Assembly: GCA_046046455.1 (NCBI GenBank)
Contig: JBJOJS010000001.1
Coordinates: 1-42,958 of the forward strand
DNA length: 42,958 nucleotides
Origin: Mxb001 sp046046455
GTDB lineage: Bacteria > Actinomycetota > Actinomycetes > S36-B12
Direction of reading: 5' to 3'
A program made the position numbers and the translations under genes. Positions 14,550 to 21,714 of this stretch are shown one piece after another. Every line of letters starts with the position of its first letter. Within the stretch, counting starts at the first letter, position 1. A model generated the notes under the pieces. It was not told the origin of the DNA. It made no database searches and saw only the letters and a list, made by a program, of their open reading frames with translations.

Positions 14550-15332
14550 TCACAGTTCCTTGACGACGACGTCGATCGTCCAGGGGGTGCCGTCCTTCGC
14601 GGGGGCCGAGAGCTCGACGCGGTAGCCCGCCGCACCCAGCGCGCCCGCGAGGTCGTCGATCGTGCGCGGCTTCGGCTCTCCGAGGAGTCCGCGCACCAGG
14701 CGACCCTTGGTTGCCTTGTTGTGGTGGCTCACGATCGTGCGCCTGCCCCCCTTCTCATGGAAGACGCGCGCTACCGCCGTGCGCTCGGCGAGGTCGGCCG
14801 GCACAGGGCCGAGAGCGACGTACGCCGATGAGCGCAGGTCGAGCACCACGCCGCGGCCCGCAGCACCTCGGATCGCATCGGCGACCGGCTCACGCCACAC
14901 GGCGGCGAGGCGCCCTGCCCCGGGCAGCGTGGTGTCTCCCGACAGTCGGTAGGCGGGGATGCGATCGGTCACGCGGAGGAGTCCGAAGAGAGCGGACGCG
15001 ATGGCGATGTCACTCGCTGCCCGCTTGCGCGAACGCGCATCCAGGGTCGACAGGTCGAGCGCGTCGTAGAGAACGCCGGAGTAGATCTCTCCCGAGGGAG
15101 CAGTGTGCGCGGTGAAGAGCGCCTGATTGCGTGCGAGTTCATCCTCCTGTCGAGCCGAGATGCCCAGGGTGCTTCGCGCCTGCGCGGCCGGTCCGGCGCA
15201 CAGCCGGACGAGTGCGTCGGCGACGCGCTTGCGGGCGTCTCCTAGCTCGGGGAAGGAGAGCTTCGACAGCGCGAGGCGGGGCCCTGATGCAGCTGAGTCC
15301 TTGCCCTCGCTGGGAGGCAGGAGGATGAGCAT
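14550..15332 (-). CDS. yaaA: YaaA/UPF0246 family protein (peroxide stress)
   Basis: A 260-residue YaaA-family protein. It starts MLILLPPSEGKD, the family signature, and contains LYDALDLSTLDAR, a DLRSSAYVALGPVP segment and FHEKGGRRTIVSHHNKATKG, all characteristic. In E. coli YaaA limits intracellular iron during peroxide stress; the same role here is inferred. A TAGCGT box lies 6 nt before the ATG, pointing to a leaderless mRNA. It is divergent from the RNase P RNA gene and convergent with RNase H. Confidence 0.88.
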   Translation of the reverse strand: MLILLPPSEGKDSAASGPRLALSKLSFPELGDARKRVADALVRLCAGPAAQARSTLGISARQEDELARNQALFTAHTAPSGEIYSGVLYDALDLSTLDARSRKRAASDIAIASALFGLLRVTDRIPAYRLSGDTTLPGAGRLAAVWREPVADAIRGAAGRGVVLDLRSSAYVALGPVPADLAERTAVARVFHEKGGRRTIVSHHNKATKGRLVRGLLGEPKPRTIDDLAGALGAAGYRVELSAPAKDGTPWTIDVVVKEL

Positions 15333-15338
15333 GCGGTC

Positions 15339-15344
15339 ACGCTA
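15339..15344 (-). promoter_or_regulatory. -10 box (TAGCGT) of yaaA, leaderless
   Basis: TAGCGT on the minus strand, 6 nt before the ATG at 15332. Confidence 0.6.
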
Positions 15345-15412
15345 GTGGGGTGCGCGGTCCACGGCCGACCGGCCTCATGGCGCGACCGGTGATGTCCGAT
15401 CCCTCCCGCGGG

Positions 15413-15418
15413 TACCCT
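15413..15418 (+). promoter_or_regulatory. -10 box (TACCCT) of rnpB
   Basis: TACCCT followed by 6 nt and then the first base of the RNase P P1 helix at 15425. No clear -35 is visible. This RNA end anchors the -10 to +1 spacing used elsewhere in the window. Confidence 0.6.
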
Positions 15419-15424
15419 GGAGGC

Positions 15425-15811
15425 GCGGCGGACGAGCCGACCGGGTGATCGCGGCGTTGACATGTCGGCGTCGAGGAAAGTCCGGGCTCCACAGGGCAGG
15501 GTGGTGGGTAACGCCCACCCGGGGTGACCCGCGGGACAGTGCCACAGAAAGCAAACCGCCCCGAGCGATCGGGGTAAGGGTGAAACGGCGGTGTAAGAGA
15601 CCACCAGCGCCGCAGGTGACTGCGGTGGCTCGGCAAACCCCACCCGGAGCTAGACCAAGTGGATCCGCAAGGGTCCAGGCAGGAGAGCGGCCCGCTCGCC
15701 AATCCTGCTGGTAGGTCGCACGAGGCCATCGGCAACGGTGGTCCCAGAGGGATGATCACCCCTCGCTCACGCGAGGACAGAACCCGGCTTACAGGTCGAC
15801 TCGTCCGCCGC
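15425..15811 (+). ncRNA. rnpB: RNase P RNA, bacterial type A
   Basis: Catalytic RNA that matures tRNA 5' ends. The P1 helix is formed by GCGGCGGACGAG (15425-15436) and its perfect complement at 15800-15811. Conserved core segments are present: GAGGAAAGTCCGGGCTCC near 15473, ACAGTGCCACAGAAA near 15537, the GGTAAGGGTGAAA segment, and ACAGAACCCGGCTTACA near the 3' end. Length about 387 nt fits. The flanking genes yaaA and parA read away from and toward it respectively. Confidence 0.97.
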
Positions 15812-15861
15812 CCCGTATGCCGAGTGGAGCGCCCAGGACTAAATCGGGCATTATGGGCACT

Positions 15862-15900
15862 GCTAGGTCCCTCGCAACCCCCCGTGGCGGGGGACCTAGC
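15862..15900. terminator. bidirectional terminator between rnpB and parA
   Basis: GCTAGGTCCC (15862-15871) pairs with GGGACCTAGC (15891-15900), and the loop contains a further CCCCC/GGGGG pair. It lies 50 nt after rnpB and 6 nt past the parA stop, so it serves both. There is no long U-run. Confidence 0.65.
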
Positions 15901-15906
15901 CCTCTG

Positions 15907-16707
15907 TCACTCGCTCGACGAGGCGTCGGCGTCGCGTGCCATCTTGAGCAGGCGCGCCATCTGCTTGTCGAAGACCTTCGCGACGTCGCGGGCCCCCGCG
16001 GACTTGACGGCCGAGATCGGCTCACCGGTGCTCTCCGCCTGCTGCAGCGCCACGCGCTCGGGGACCGACGGCTTGAGCACAGCGCCGGGTCCATGGATCG
16101 CGATGAGCTCGCGCTTGCGGTAGCGGTGCTCCTCGGTCTTCTCCCGGAGCCGATTGACGACGATCCCCGCGAAGCGCAGGTCGGGGTTGACCGTCGTGCG
16201 GATCTCGTCGATCTCATCGATGGCGCGCTCCGCGCCCTGGGCGCCGAAGTAGGACGGAGTGGTCACGACGACGGCCAGGCGGGATGCGGCCAGGGCCTCG
16301 CGGGTGAGGGCGCCCAGGGACGGCGGGCAGTCGATGATGACCACGTCGTACCCCTCGAGGCGTTTCAACGCCCGGGCGAGTTTGGGGGCGAAACTGCGCT
16401 TGCCGGTCCAGGCGTCGAAGCCGATGAGCTCGGGGTTGCTGCCGACGACGTCCACGCGTCCCTCCTTGAAGGACCACGCGGTCTTGGTGACCGCCGCCTT
16501 CAGCGAGTCCCCCGTGGGGTGGGCGAGCACGGTCGCGGCATGGTCTCGGCCGTGCCGGGCCTGCAGGATCGAGGTGGCGTTGCCCTGCGGGTCGAGGTCG
16601 ATGACGAGGACCCTGAGCCCACGCTTGGCCGCGGCACCCGCTAGCCCGAGGGCCACGGAGGTCTTGCCGACCCCGCCCTTGAGACTCAAGACACTGATGG
16701 CGATCAC
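15907..16707 (-). CDS. ParA/MinD-family ATPase, orphan
   Basis: A 266-residue deviant Walker-A ATPase: KGGVGKTS at residues 10-17, VIDLDPQGNAT (A'), VIIDCPPSLGALTREAL (Walker B) and VVNRLREKT. ParA proteins place chromosomes, plasmids or other cargo using a ParB-like activator. No parB or parS-like gene is next to it, so this is an orphan, possibly acting on another cargo. The start is GTG at 16707; a CACACT box lies 6 nt upstream and no ribosome-binding site is visible, suggesting a leaderless mRNA. The frame is open much further upstream, but there it reads antisense-like sequence over the neighbouring gene. Confidence 0.9.
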   Translation of the reverse strand: MIAISVLSLKGGVGKTSVALGLAGAAAKRGLRVLVIDLDPQGNATSILQARHGRDHAATVLAHPTGDSLKAAVTKTAWSFKEGRVDVVGSNPELIGFDAWTGKRSFAPKLARALKRLEGYDVVIIDCPPSLGALTREALAASRLAVVVTTPSYFGAQGAERAIDEIDEIRTTVNPDLRFAGIVVNRLREKTEEHRYRKRELIAIHGPGAVLKPSVPERVALQQAESTGEPISAVKSAGARDVAKVFDKQMARLLKMARDADASSSE

Positions 16708-16713
16708 GGGCCC

Positions 16714-16719
16714 AGTGTG
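16714..16719 (-). promoter_or_regulatory. -10 box (CACACT) of parA, leaderless
   Basis: CACACT on the minus strand, 6 nt before the parA GTG. The same hexamer and spacing occur before glnA2. Confidence 0.45.
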
Positions 16720-16811
16720 TCGGGCCGCGATGACGCGCGCACCCCCGGCCCGGGAATTTCTCCGGAATTTCCCCTCATCCACGGGGCGGTGCGCGTCCCG
16801 CGGACGGGGGA

Positions 16812-17387
16812 CTAGCCGAAGTCGGTCACCCGATGGGGTTGCCCGGTGCGGTCGTAGGTCGTCCACGCCCCGACCTGCTCGTCCCGCTCGAAGCGCCCGG
16901 AGCGCAGGAGCGAGCCGTCGCGGCGGAAGAACTCCCAGTTGCCCTGCATCGCGGTGCCCTTCATTCGCCCGCGGTGCTTGAGGACGCCGTTGTCGTAGAA
17001 GGCCTTGGTCACTCCCGAGGCCTTGGGGTAGCTGTCGTTGATTTCGTCGATGCGTGCCCGCACCACGGTCCGCAGGACCGCGAGCGGCGGCGCGGAGTCT
17101 CGCGGCAGATGGATCGTGCCCTTGGTCATCTCGTAGCGAGGGAGTGCCGTGCGCATCGCCTTGACTACACCGGCCCCGGGGAAGAGGCTGTTGTGATCGG
17201 CGAAGCCGCTGAAGCTGAGCACGAGGTCGCCATCGACGCGATAGCTCGGCATTCCCCACGCCATCACCTCGTCGGCCCCGGGGAGGAGGCGACGCAGTGC
17301 TGAGCGGATGGACTCGAGCGCTCGCCGCTGCGGAGGAGGGAACGTCGCGAGATGTCGCTCTACGGCGGAGGCGTCAGCACGCGCCAT
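16812..17387 (-). CDS. DUF1801 domain fused to MORN/YwqK-like repeats
   Basis: A 191-residue protein from MARADASAVERHLATF. Residues about 5-120 are a DUF1801 (YdhG-like) domain: GADEVMAWGMPSYRVDGDLV, then FADHNSLFPGAGVV and KGTIHLPRD. Residues about 130-191 are YwqK/MORN-type repeats (KAFYDNGVLKHRGRMKGT, GNWEFFRRDGSLLRSGRF, GAWTTYDRTGQPHRVTDFG). DUF1801 proteins are small and uncharacterised; the added repeats are unusual to my knowledge. The start overlaps the MarR gene by 14 nt, so the two are coexpressed. The function is unknown. Confidence 0.82.
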   Translation of the reverse strand: MARADASAVERHLATFPPPQRRALESIRSALRRLLPGADEVMAWGMPSYRVDGDLVLSFSGFADHNSLFPGAGVVKAMRTALPRYEMTKGTIHLPRDSAPPLAVLRTVVRARIDEINDSYPKASGVTKAFYDNGVLKHRGRMKGTAMQGNWEFFRRDGSLLRSGRFERDEQVGAWTTYDRTGQPHRVTDFG

Positions 17388-17862
17388 CGCTGGCACTCCG
17401 GTTGTCCGCGTTCTGGGGGCACAGGCCCTCCGAGACCTTGCCGCACAGGCGCCCGAACTCCGCGAACTCCTGCGGTGTGAGGACGTCGACGAGGTGCTCG
17501 CGCACGCTCTCCACATGCACGGGCGCAGCCGTGACGATGAAGTCCCAGCCTTTCCCGGTGAGTACGGCGAAGTAGCCGCGCCGGTCATCCGAGCAGGGCT
17601 GACGATCGACGAGGCCCGCATCGGCGAGTCGATCCACCTGGTGGGACAGGCGACTGCGTGACGAGAGCGTGAGGGAAGCGAGCTCGCTCATCCGGAGGCG
17701 TCGGTCGGGAGCCTCGGATAGATGCACGAGGATCTCGTAGTCGGGGAGGGAGATGCCGGCCTTGTCCTGCAGGTCGCGGTTGAGCCGATCAGGGAGCAGG
17801 AGGGAGGCGGCGATCCAGGCGCGCCACGACGCCTGCTCGTCGTCGCTGAGCCAACGCGTCAT
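17374..17862 (-). CDS. MarR-family transcriptional regulator
   Basis: A 162-residue winged-helix regulator. The DNA-binding part is LPDYEILVHLSEAPDRRLRM, then SELASLTLSSRSRLSHQVDR, LADAGLVDRQPCSDDRRGYF and AVLTGKG, the MarR fold with the DxRG wing. Helices at both ends should form the dimer interface. Ligand and targets are unknown; MarR proteins often respond to phenolic compounds or oxidants. The ATG overlaps the ppgK stop by 4 nt and its end overlaps the DUF1801 gene, so it lies inside the map-ppgK transcription unit. Confidence 0.9.
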   Translation of the reverse strand: MTRWLSDDEQASWRAWIAASLLLPDRLNRDLQDKAGISLPDYEILVHLSEAPDRRLRMSELASLTLSSRSRLSHQVDRLADAGLVDRQPCSDDRRGYFAVLTGKGWDFIVTAAPVHVESVREHLVDVLTPQEFAEFGRLCGKVSEGLCPQNADNRSASDGAC

Positions 17863-18632
17863 GGCCGTCCCGTCATCTGCCAGATCCGCACACCGCCGAG
17901 GATGCCCGCCGTATTGGGCACGATAACTCCCTTGGGCCCGACATCCGCGGGATCCAGTCGCTGCGCGTTGCCCCCGCCCACGTAGATCCGGTCGAAGAAG
18001 AGCATGTCGTGGAAGCACTGGATGGCGCGGCGCACCTGAGGGCGCCAGCGCTTGGACCCGATTTCCTGGCGCCGTGCCTCGCCAAGGGCGATGTCGAAGG
18101 TCATGCCCTTGCGGAAGGGGCCGTGCGACAGGTCGAAGTGGGGGAGGAGCGTGCCGTCGTTGAAGAGCGCAGTCCCCACGCCCGTGCCGAGCGTCATGAC
18201 GAACTCCACGCCGTGACCCTCCACCACGGCCGCGCCCTGCATGTCGGCGTCATTGACGACCACGGTGGGCAGGTTGAAGGCGTGGGCCAGCGCGTCCGCG
18301 AGGGGGAAGCCCTCCCATTGGCGCACCAACTCCGGATCGGGCGGTCCGCCGTACTCCCGTCGGGAGAAGGCGGGCACCTCCAGGACCACGCCGTGCCTCA
18401 CCAAACCCGGGAAGCCGACCGACACGCGAAGGTAGCCGGAGAAAGACGCGGTGAGTTCGATGAGGGAGCTCACGAGCAGTGGAGGGGGGCAGGGGTACGG
18501 CGTGGGGATCTTGACGCGGTCGGTAACCATGACGCCCTGCGAGTCCACCACGGCGGCCTTCAGCCCGGTGCCGCCGATGTCGATCCCGAGCGTGAGGACA
18601 TCGTGCGGCCACGTCGTCGGCAGTGAGGTCAT
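17859..18632 (-). CDS. ppgK: polyphosphate glucokinase (ROK family)
   Basis: Phosphorylates glucose using polyphosphate or ATP. At 257 residues it matches actinobacterial PPGK. The phosphate-binding loop is DIGGTGLK (18-25), the catalytic base is Asp128 in VVVNDADMQG, and MTLGTGVGTALFNDG follows. The FGPxGP-like PFRKGMTFDIALGEARR and the C-terminal IYVGGGNAQRLD segments are typical of PPGK rather than glucose-only ROK kinases. It follows map by 15 nt, a pairing I recall from other actinobacteria. Confidence 0.93.
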   Translation of the reverse strand: MTSLPTTWPHDVLTLGIDIGGTGLKAAVVDSQGVMVTDRVKIPTPYPCPPPLLVSSLIELTASFSGYLRVSVGFPGLVRHGVVLEVPAFSRREYGGPPDPELVRQWEGFPLADALAHAFNLPTVVVNDADMQGAAVVEGHGVEFVMTLGTGVGTALFNDGTLLPHFDLSHGPFRKGMTFDIALGEARRQEIGSKRWRPQVRRAIQCFHDMLFFDRIYVGGGNAQRLDPADVGPKGVIVPNTAGILGGVRIWQMTGRP

Positions 18633-18647
18633 GTCGTCTCAGCCCGA

Positions 18648-19508
18648 TCAGGGGAGCGTGAGGATGTCGCTGCCGGTATCGGTGACCAAGATCGTGTGCT
18701 CGAACTGCGCGGTGAGCTGCCGATCGCGTGTCACCACCGTCCAGCCGTCATCCCAGATCTCGTAGTCGTGAGTCCCCAGGGTGATCATGGGCTCGATGGT
18801 GAAGGTCATGCCCGGCTCCATGACCGTGTCGTAGCGCGGATCGTCGTAGTGGGGGATGACCAGGCCACTGTGGAACGCCGTACCAATGCCGTGGCCCGTG
18901 AAGTCCCGGACCACGCCGTAGTCGAAGCGTTTCGCGTAGCTCTCGATGACGCGACCGATGACGTTGATGGGACGTCCCGGTGCGACCGCCTTGATCGCCC
19001 GCATGGTTGCTTCATACGTGCGCTCGACGAGCAGTCGCGCGTCCTCGCTCACCTCTCCGACGAAGAAGGTGGCATTGGTGTCGCCGTGGACGCCGCCGAT
19101 GAAGGCGGTGATGTCGATATTGCAGATGTCGCCCTCGGCCAGGACCGTCGAGTCGGGGATGCCGTGGCAGATGACCTCGTTGAGCGAGGAGCACAGTGAC
19201 TTGGGGAAGCCGCGGTAGCCGAGTGTGGACGGGTAGGCGCCGTGGTCGAGGAGGAATTCATGGCCGATCCGATCGAGCTCGTCCGTGGTCACGCCGGGGG
19301 CGACGGCCCGCCCGACCTCCGCGAGGGCCTGCCCGGCGATCCGCCCGGCGACCCGCATCCGCTCGATCGTCTCGGGGTCCTTGACCTCCGGGCCGACGTA
19401 CCTCTCGGGGGCGGGGCGGTCCACGTACTCGGGCCGCTGAATGTGGGCGGGGACGCTGCGCCTCGGGGATTGGATCCCGGGTACGAGCGGGTCCCGAGTT
19501 ACGGTCAT
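18648..19508 (-). CDS. map: type I methionine aminopeptidase
   Basis: Removes the initiator methionine from nascent proteins. The metal and active-site residues are all present: His115 (ICHGIP), Asp132 (NIDITAFIGG), Asp143 (HGDTNATF), His206 (GHGIGTAFH), Glu239 (TIEPMI) and Glu270 (QFEHTILVT). The 286-residue length includes an N-terminal extension of about 40 residues (PGIQSPRRSVPAHIQRPEYV) typical of actinobacterial MapB. A TAGACT box lies 7 nt before the ATG. It heads the unit map-ppgK-MarR-DUF1801. Confidence 0.95.
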   Translation of the reverse strand: MTVTRDPLVPGIQSPRRSVPAHIQRPEYVDRPAPERYVGPEVKDPETIERMRVAGRIAGQALAEVGRAVAPGVTTDELDRIGHEFLLDHGAYPSTLGYRGFPKSLCSSLNEVICHGIPDSTVLAEGDICNIDITAFIGGVHGDTNATFFVGEVSEDARLLVERTYEATMRAIKAVAPGRPINVIGRVIESYAKRFDYGVVRDFTGHGIGTAFHSGLVIPHYDDPRYDTVMEPGMTFTIEPMITLGTHDYEIWDDGWTVVTRDRQLTAQFEHTILVTDTGSDILTLP

Positions 19509-19515
19509 GTGCAGG

Positions 19516-19521
19516 AGTCTA
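19516..19521 (-). promoter_or_regulatory. -10 box (TAGACT) of map
   Basis: TAGACT on the minus strand, 7 nt before the ATG at 19508; leaderless or nearly so. Confidence 0.5.
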
Positions 19522-19551
19522 GGCGCGCCGCGCCGAGATCGCCGCCGCCGC

Positions 19552-19557
19552 TAGGGT
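19552..19557 (+). promoter_or_regulatory. -10 box (TAGGGT) of the small gene at 19599
   Basis: TAGGGT on the plus strand, placing the transcript start near 19564 and giving a 35-nt leader that contains a GGAGGGAG ribosome-binding site. This is a leadered contrast to the leaderless genes. Confidence 0.5.
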
Positions 19558-19598
19558 GGGACCGCCCGCGGGATGCGGATGCGACGGAGGGAGTCGAC

Positions 19599-19781
19599 GT
19601 GGATCTGGGACTCGATGGCGAGGACCTGTGGTGGTACAACCTGCGCACCCAGAAGGTGGAGCAGGGGCAGGGCGATCCCAACTCCGAGCGCATGGGCCCC
19701 TACGCCACGCGCGCCGAGGCCGAGACCGCCCTTGAGCGCGCGCACGCACGCACCGAGGCCTGGGACGCCGACGACGACTGA
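19599..19781 (+). CDS. small conserved actinobacterial protein (60 aa)
   Basis: A 60-residue protein beginning VDLGLDGEDLWWYNLRTQ, with RMGPYATRAEAETALERAHA in the second half. The pattern of aromatic strand, GPY-T-AEA and helix resembles a SPOR-like small protein often annotated next to map in actinobacteria; I do not know a function. The start is GTG at 19599, fixed by a GGAGGGAG ribosome-binding site 5 nt upstream and by the end of recognisable family sequence. The reading frame is open upstream across the map N-terminus but has no resemblance there. A terminator follows. Confidence 0.78.
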   Translation: MDLGLDGEDLWWYNLRTQKVEQGQGDPNSERMGPYATRAEAETALERAHARTEAWDADDD

Positions 19782-19796
19782 GGCGCCCGCAGGACC

Positions 19797-19826
19797 TGAG
19801 CCGGGAAAGCTCGAGCCGGGAAAGCA
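19797..19826. repeat. short tandem repeat before the terminator
   Basis: GAGCCGGGAAAGC is present twice in a row (about 19798-19810 and 19813-19825), just before the hairpin. Confidence 0.5.
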
Positions 19827-19862
19827 CGAAGGCCCGCACCTCACGGTGCGGGCCTTCGTGCT
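19823..19862. terminator. bidirectional terminator between the small gene and the histone-like gene
   Basis: AGCACGAAGGCCCGCACC (19823-19840) pairs perfectly over 18 bp with 19845-19862 around a TCAC loop. It lies 8 nt beyond the histone-like stop and 41 nt beyond the small gene. Confidence 0.85.
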
Positions 19863-19870
19863 GATGGGTC

Positions 19871-20206
19871 CTAGCGCTTGCGCGCGGGAGCCCGCTTGGC
19901 GGTGCGCTTGCGCGCGGGAGCCTTGCGAGCAACCTTCTTGGCTGCGGCCTTCTTCGGCGCGGCCTTCTTGGCGGTGCGCTTGCGCGCGGGTGCCTTCTTG
20001 ACTGCCTTCTTGGCTGCGGCCTTCTTCGGCGCGGCCTTCTTGGCAGTGCGCTTGCGCGCGGGTGCCTTCTTAGCTGCGGCCTTCTTCGGTGCAGCCTTCT
20101 TGGCAGTGCGCTTGCGCGCCGGTGCCTTCTTCGCTGCGGCGCGCTTAGCAGGAGCAGCCTTCTTGGCCGTCCGCTTGCGCGCGGTGGTCTTCTTCGCGAC
20201 CGCCAC
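19871..20206 (-). CDS. lysine/alanine-rich histone H1-like DNA-binding protein
   Basis: A 111-residue, extremely basic protein made almost only of K, R, A, P and T. It is built from about five imperfect repeats of the type APARKRTAKKAAPKKAAAKK, a histone H1/HctB-like tail with no HU fold. Such proteins coat and compact DNA or bind RNA. The start is GTG at 20206 (VAVAKKTTARKR), supported by a GGAGG site just upstream; an ATG 28 codons earlier adds a non-basic segment and is unlikely. A small hairpin lies in the 5' leader. The gene's repeats are visible at the DNA level and could change in copy number by slippage. Confidence 0.85.
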   Translation of the reverse strand: MAVAKKTTARKRTAKKAAPAKRAAAKKAPARKRTAKKAAPKKAAAKKAPARKRTAKKAAPKKAAAKKAVKKAPARKRTAKKAAPKKAAAKKVARKAPARKRTAKRAPARKR

Positions 20207-20226
20207 GGTGCCTCCAGTTGGTCGTT

Positions 20227-20244
20227 CCTTGCCCTTTGGCAAGG
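20227..20244 (-). promoter_or_regulatory. 5'-leader hairpin of the histone-like gene
   Basis: CCTTGCC and GGCAAGG form a 7-bp stem with a 4-nt loop about 20 nt before the GTG. It may affect translation; no known element is recognised. The rest of 20245-20344 holds no feature I can support. Confidence 0.4.
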
Positions 20245-20344
20245 CTTTACGAGGACCACTGTTGCAGATTCGGTGGTGAAAACGCGACATCGCCGCAATT
20301 TCGCGCTCCGGTGTGTCGCGCGCGAATTCGGACGCGATGACGTG

Positions 20345-21679
20345 CTACGCGGAAGCGGAATCGTCTCCGGATGACGTGCGATTGCGTTCTGCATGACGCC
20401 GCGCAGCGACGTGCGGATCGGTGCGAGCGTCGAATATCCACAGGGCGGGCAATGTCACACACGTCACACCAACCGCAGCGATACACAGGATTCCTCCTGA
20501 AGCGAGGGACGTGCGCAGCCCGAATGCCTGCGCCGCCGTCGTGCTGCGTACCTGGCCCAGCATCGGTCCCACGGAGTAGCTGAGCATCTCGATGCCGGCC
20601 ATGCGGCCGCGCACGTCATCGGGGATGGATTGATTCCACAGCAGGCTCCGGAAGTGGCCGCTGAGCATGTCGAAGTAGCCGGCGACGGCGAGTAGGGCGA
20701 GGGCCCACCAGATCCCCGGTGCGATGCTCACGAGTCCGACGGCCGCGCCCCAGGCCGCGGCGGCGAAGGCGATCGCGCGGCCGTAGTGGGGGATGCGCGT
20801 CGTCCATCCGCTCGTGAGTCCGAAGACGAGGCCGCCCGCGAACCCCGCGGAGTAGAGCAGGCCCAGGGCCCATGCGGCGTCGTACTCCTGCGCGATGAAG
20901 GGGAAGAGCGCGAAGGGGAAGGCGAAGGTCATTGCGGCGAAGTCGATGGTGTAGCTGCCGAGGATGTCCTTGCGACTCCAGGCATAGCGCACGCCGGACC
21001 ACACATGTCGCACGCTCGACTGCGTCGTTGTCACGGTGGCACGCACCGATGGCAGTCGGACGAAGATCGTGATCGCGATCACGAAGCTCAGAGCGTCGAA
21101 GGCGTACGCCGCGCCGACTCCCCAGATGCTGATCATCAACCCGCCGAGTGCAGGCCCGGCCAGGGCCGCGGAATTCATACGCAGGGAGTTGAGTGCGCTT
21201 GCCGCGGCGAGCTGATCCTGGGGGACCAGCCGCGGCAGCATGGCGTCGAGGGAGGGGCGCTGCAGTCCGTCGACGGCGGCGAAGAGCATCGCGACGACGT
21301 AGATGACCCACAGTTGCGGTGACGGCAGTAGGGCGTTGACCATCAGGGCGAGGACGAGAAGCCCCGCAGCGATCTCCCCGCCCACGACGAGGAGGCGTCG
21401 GTCCACGCGGTCGGCCAAGGACCCGCCGTAGAGACCGAAGACGACCAGGGGCACGAGCTCAGCGAGCCCGATGAGGCCCACCGCGATGAAGGAGTCGGTG
21501 AGCTCCGCCACCTGGAAGGGAATGGCGACGTAGGTCACCATCGAGCCCAGCGACGTGACGAGGCCGCCGATGAAGAGGCGGCGGAAGGCCGGCAGGGTGC
21601 GCAGGGGCGTGACGTCGATGCGCACGCCCCGCAGTCCACCGGCCACGGGAGGGGATGCTGCCACGGGCAGCTCCTGCAT
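20345..21679 (-). CDS. MFS transporter (MFS_3/enterobactin-exporter-like)
   Basis: About 444 residues with roughly 12 membrane helices. The first helices read RRLFIGGLVTSLGSMVTYVA, and the conserved loop after TM2 is YGGSLADRVDRRLLVVGG, the MFS motif A. LLWNQSIPDDVRGRMAG is a typical MFS_3 segment. It probably exports small molecules such as siderophores or drugs; the substrate cannot be told. The ATG at 21679 is preferred over one at 21724, because the latter would run into the divergent npdG start. The 35 bp between the two genes contain a small palindrome. Confidence 0.87.
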   Translation of the reverse strand: MQELPVAASPPVAGGLRGVRIDVTPLRTLPAFRRLFIGGLVTSLGSMVTYVAIPFQVAELTDSFIAVGLIGLAELVPLVVFGLYGGSLADRVDRRLLVVGGEIAAGLLVLALMVNALLPSPQLWVIYVVAMLFAAVDGLQRPSLDAMLPRLVPQDQLAAASALNSLRMNSAALAGPALGGLMISIWGVGAAYAFDALSFVIAITIFVRLPSVRATVTTTQSSVRHVWSGVRYAWSRKDILGSYTIDFAAMTFAFPFALFPFIAQEYDAAWALGLLYSAGFAGGLVFGLTSGWTTRIPHYGRAIAFAAAAWGAAVGLVSIAPGIWWALALLAVAGYFDMLSGHFRSLLWNQSIPDDVRGRMAGIEMLSYSVGPMLGQVRSTTAAQAFGLRTSLASGGILCIAAVGVTCVTLPALWIFDARTDPHVAARRHAERNRTSSGDDSASA

Positions 21680-21691
21680 GTGCGGTGCGGC

Positions 21692-21708
21692 CCTGGCGCT
21701 GCCAGGAT
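21692..21708. promoter_or_regulatory. palindrome and -10 box in the MFS-npdG divergent region
   Basis: CCTGGC-GCT-GCCAGG (21692-21706) is a perfect 6-bp inverted repeat. Its right arm runs into CAGGAT (21703-21708), which stands 6 nt before the npdG ATG. A repressor could control both genes here; that is inference. Confidence 0.45.
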
Positions 21709-21714
21709 GGCGCG

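Noticed and set aside
15445..16123. Short open frames inside and after the RNase P RNA gene
   Set aside because: The sequence is explained by a conserved structural RNA and its terminator.
16708..17259. N-terminal extension of the ParA frame by 184 codons
   Set aside because: It reads out of phase through the DUF1801-MORN gene and is arginine-rich nonsense; ParA begins with VIAISVLSLKGG.
19871..20206. CRISPR-like or tandem repeat array
   Set aside because: The repeats are codons of a lysine-rich protein, without spacers of equal length.
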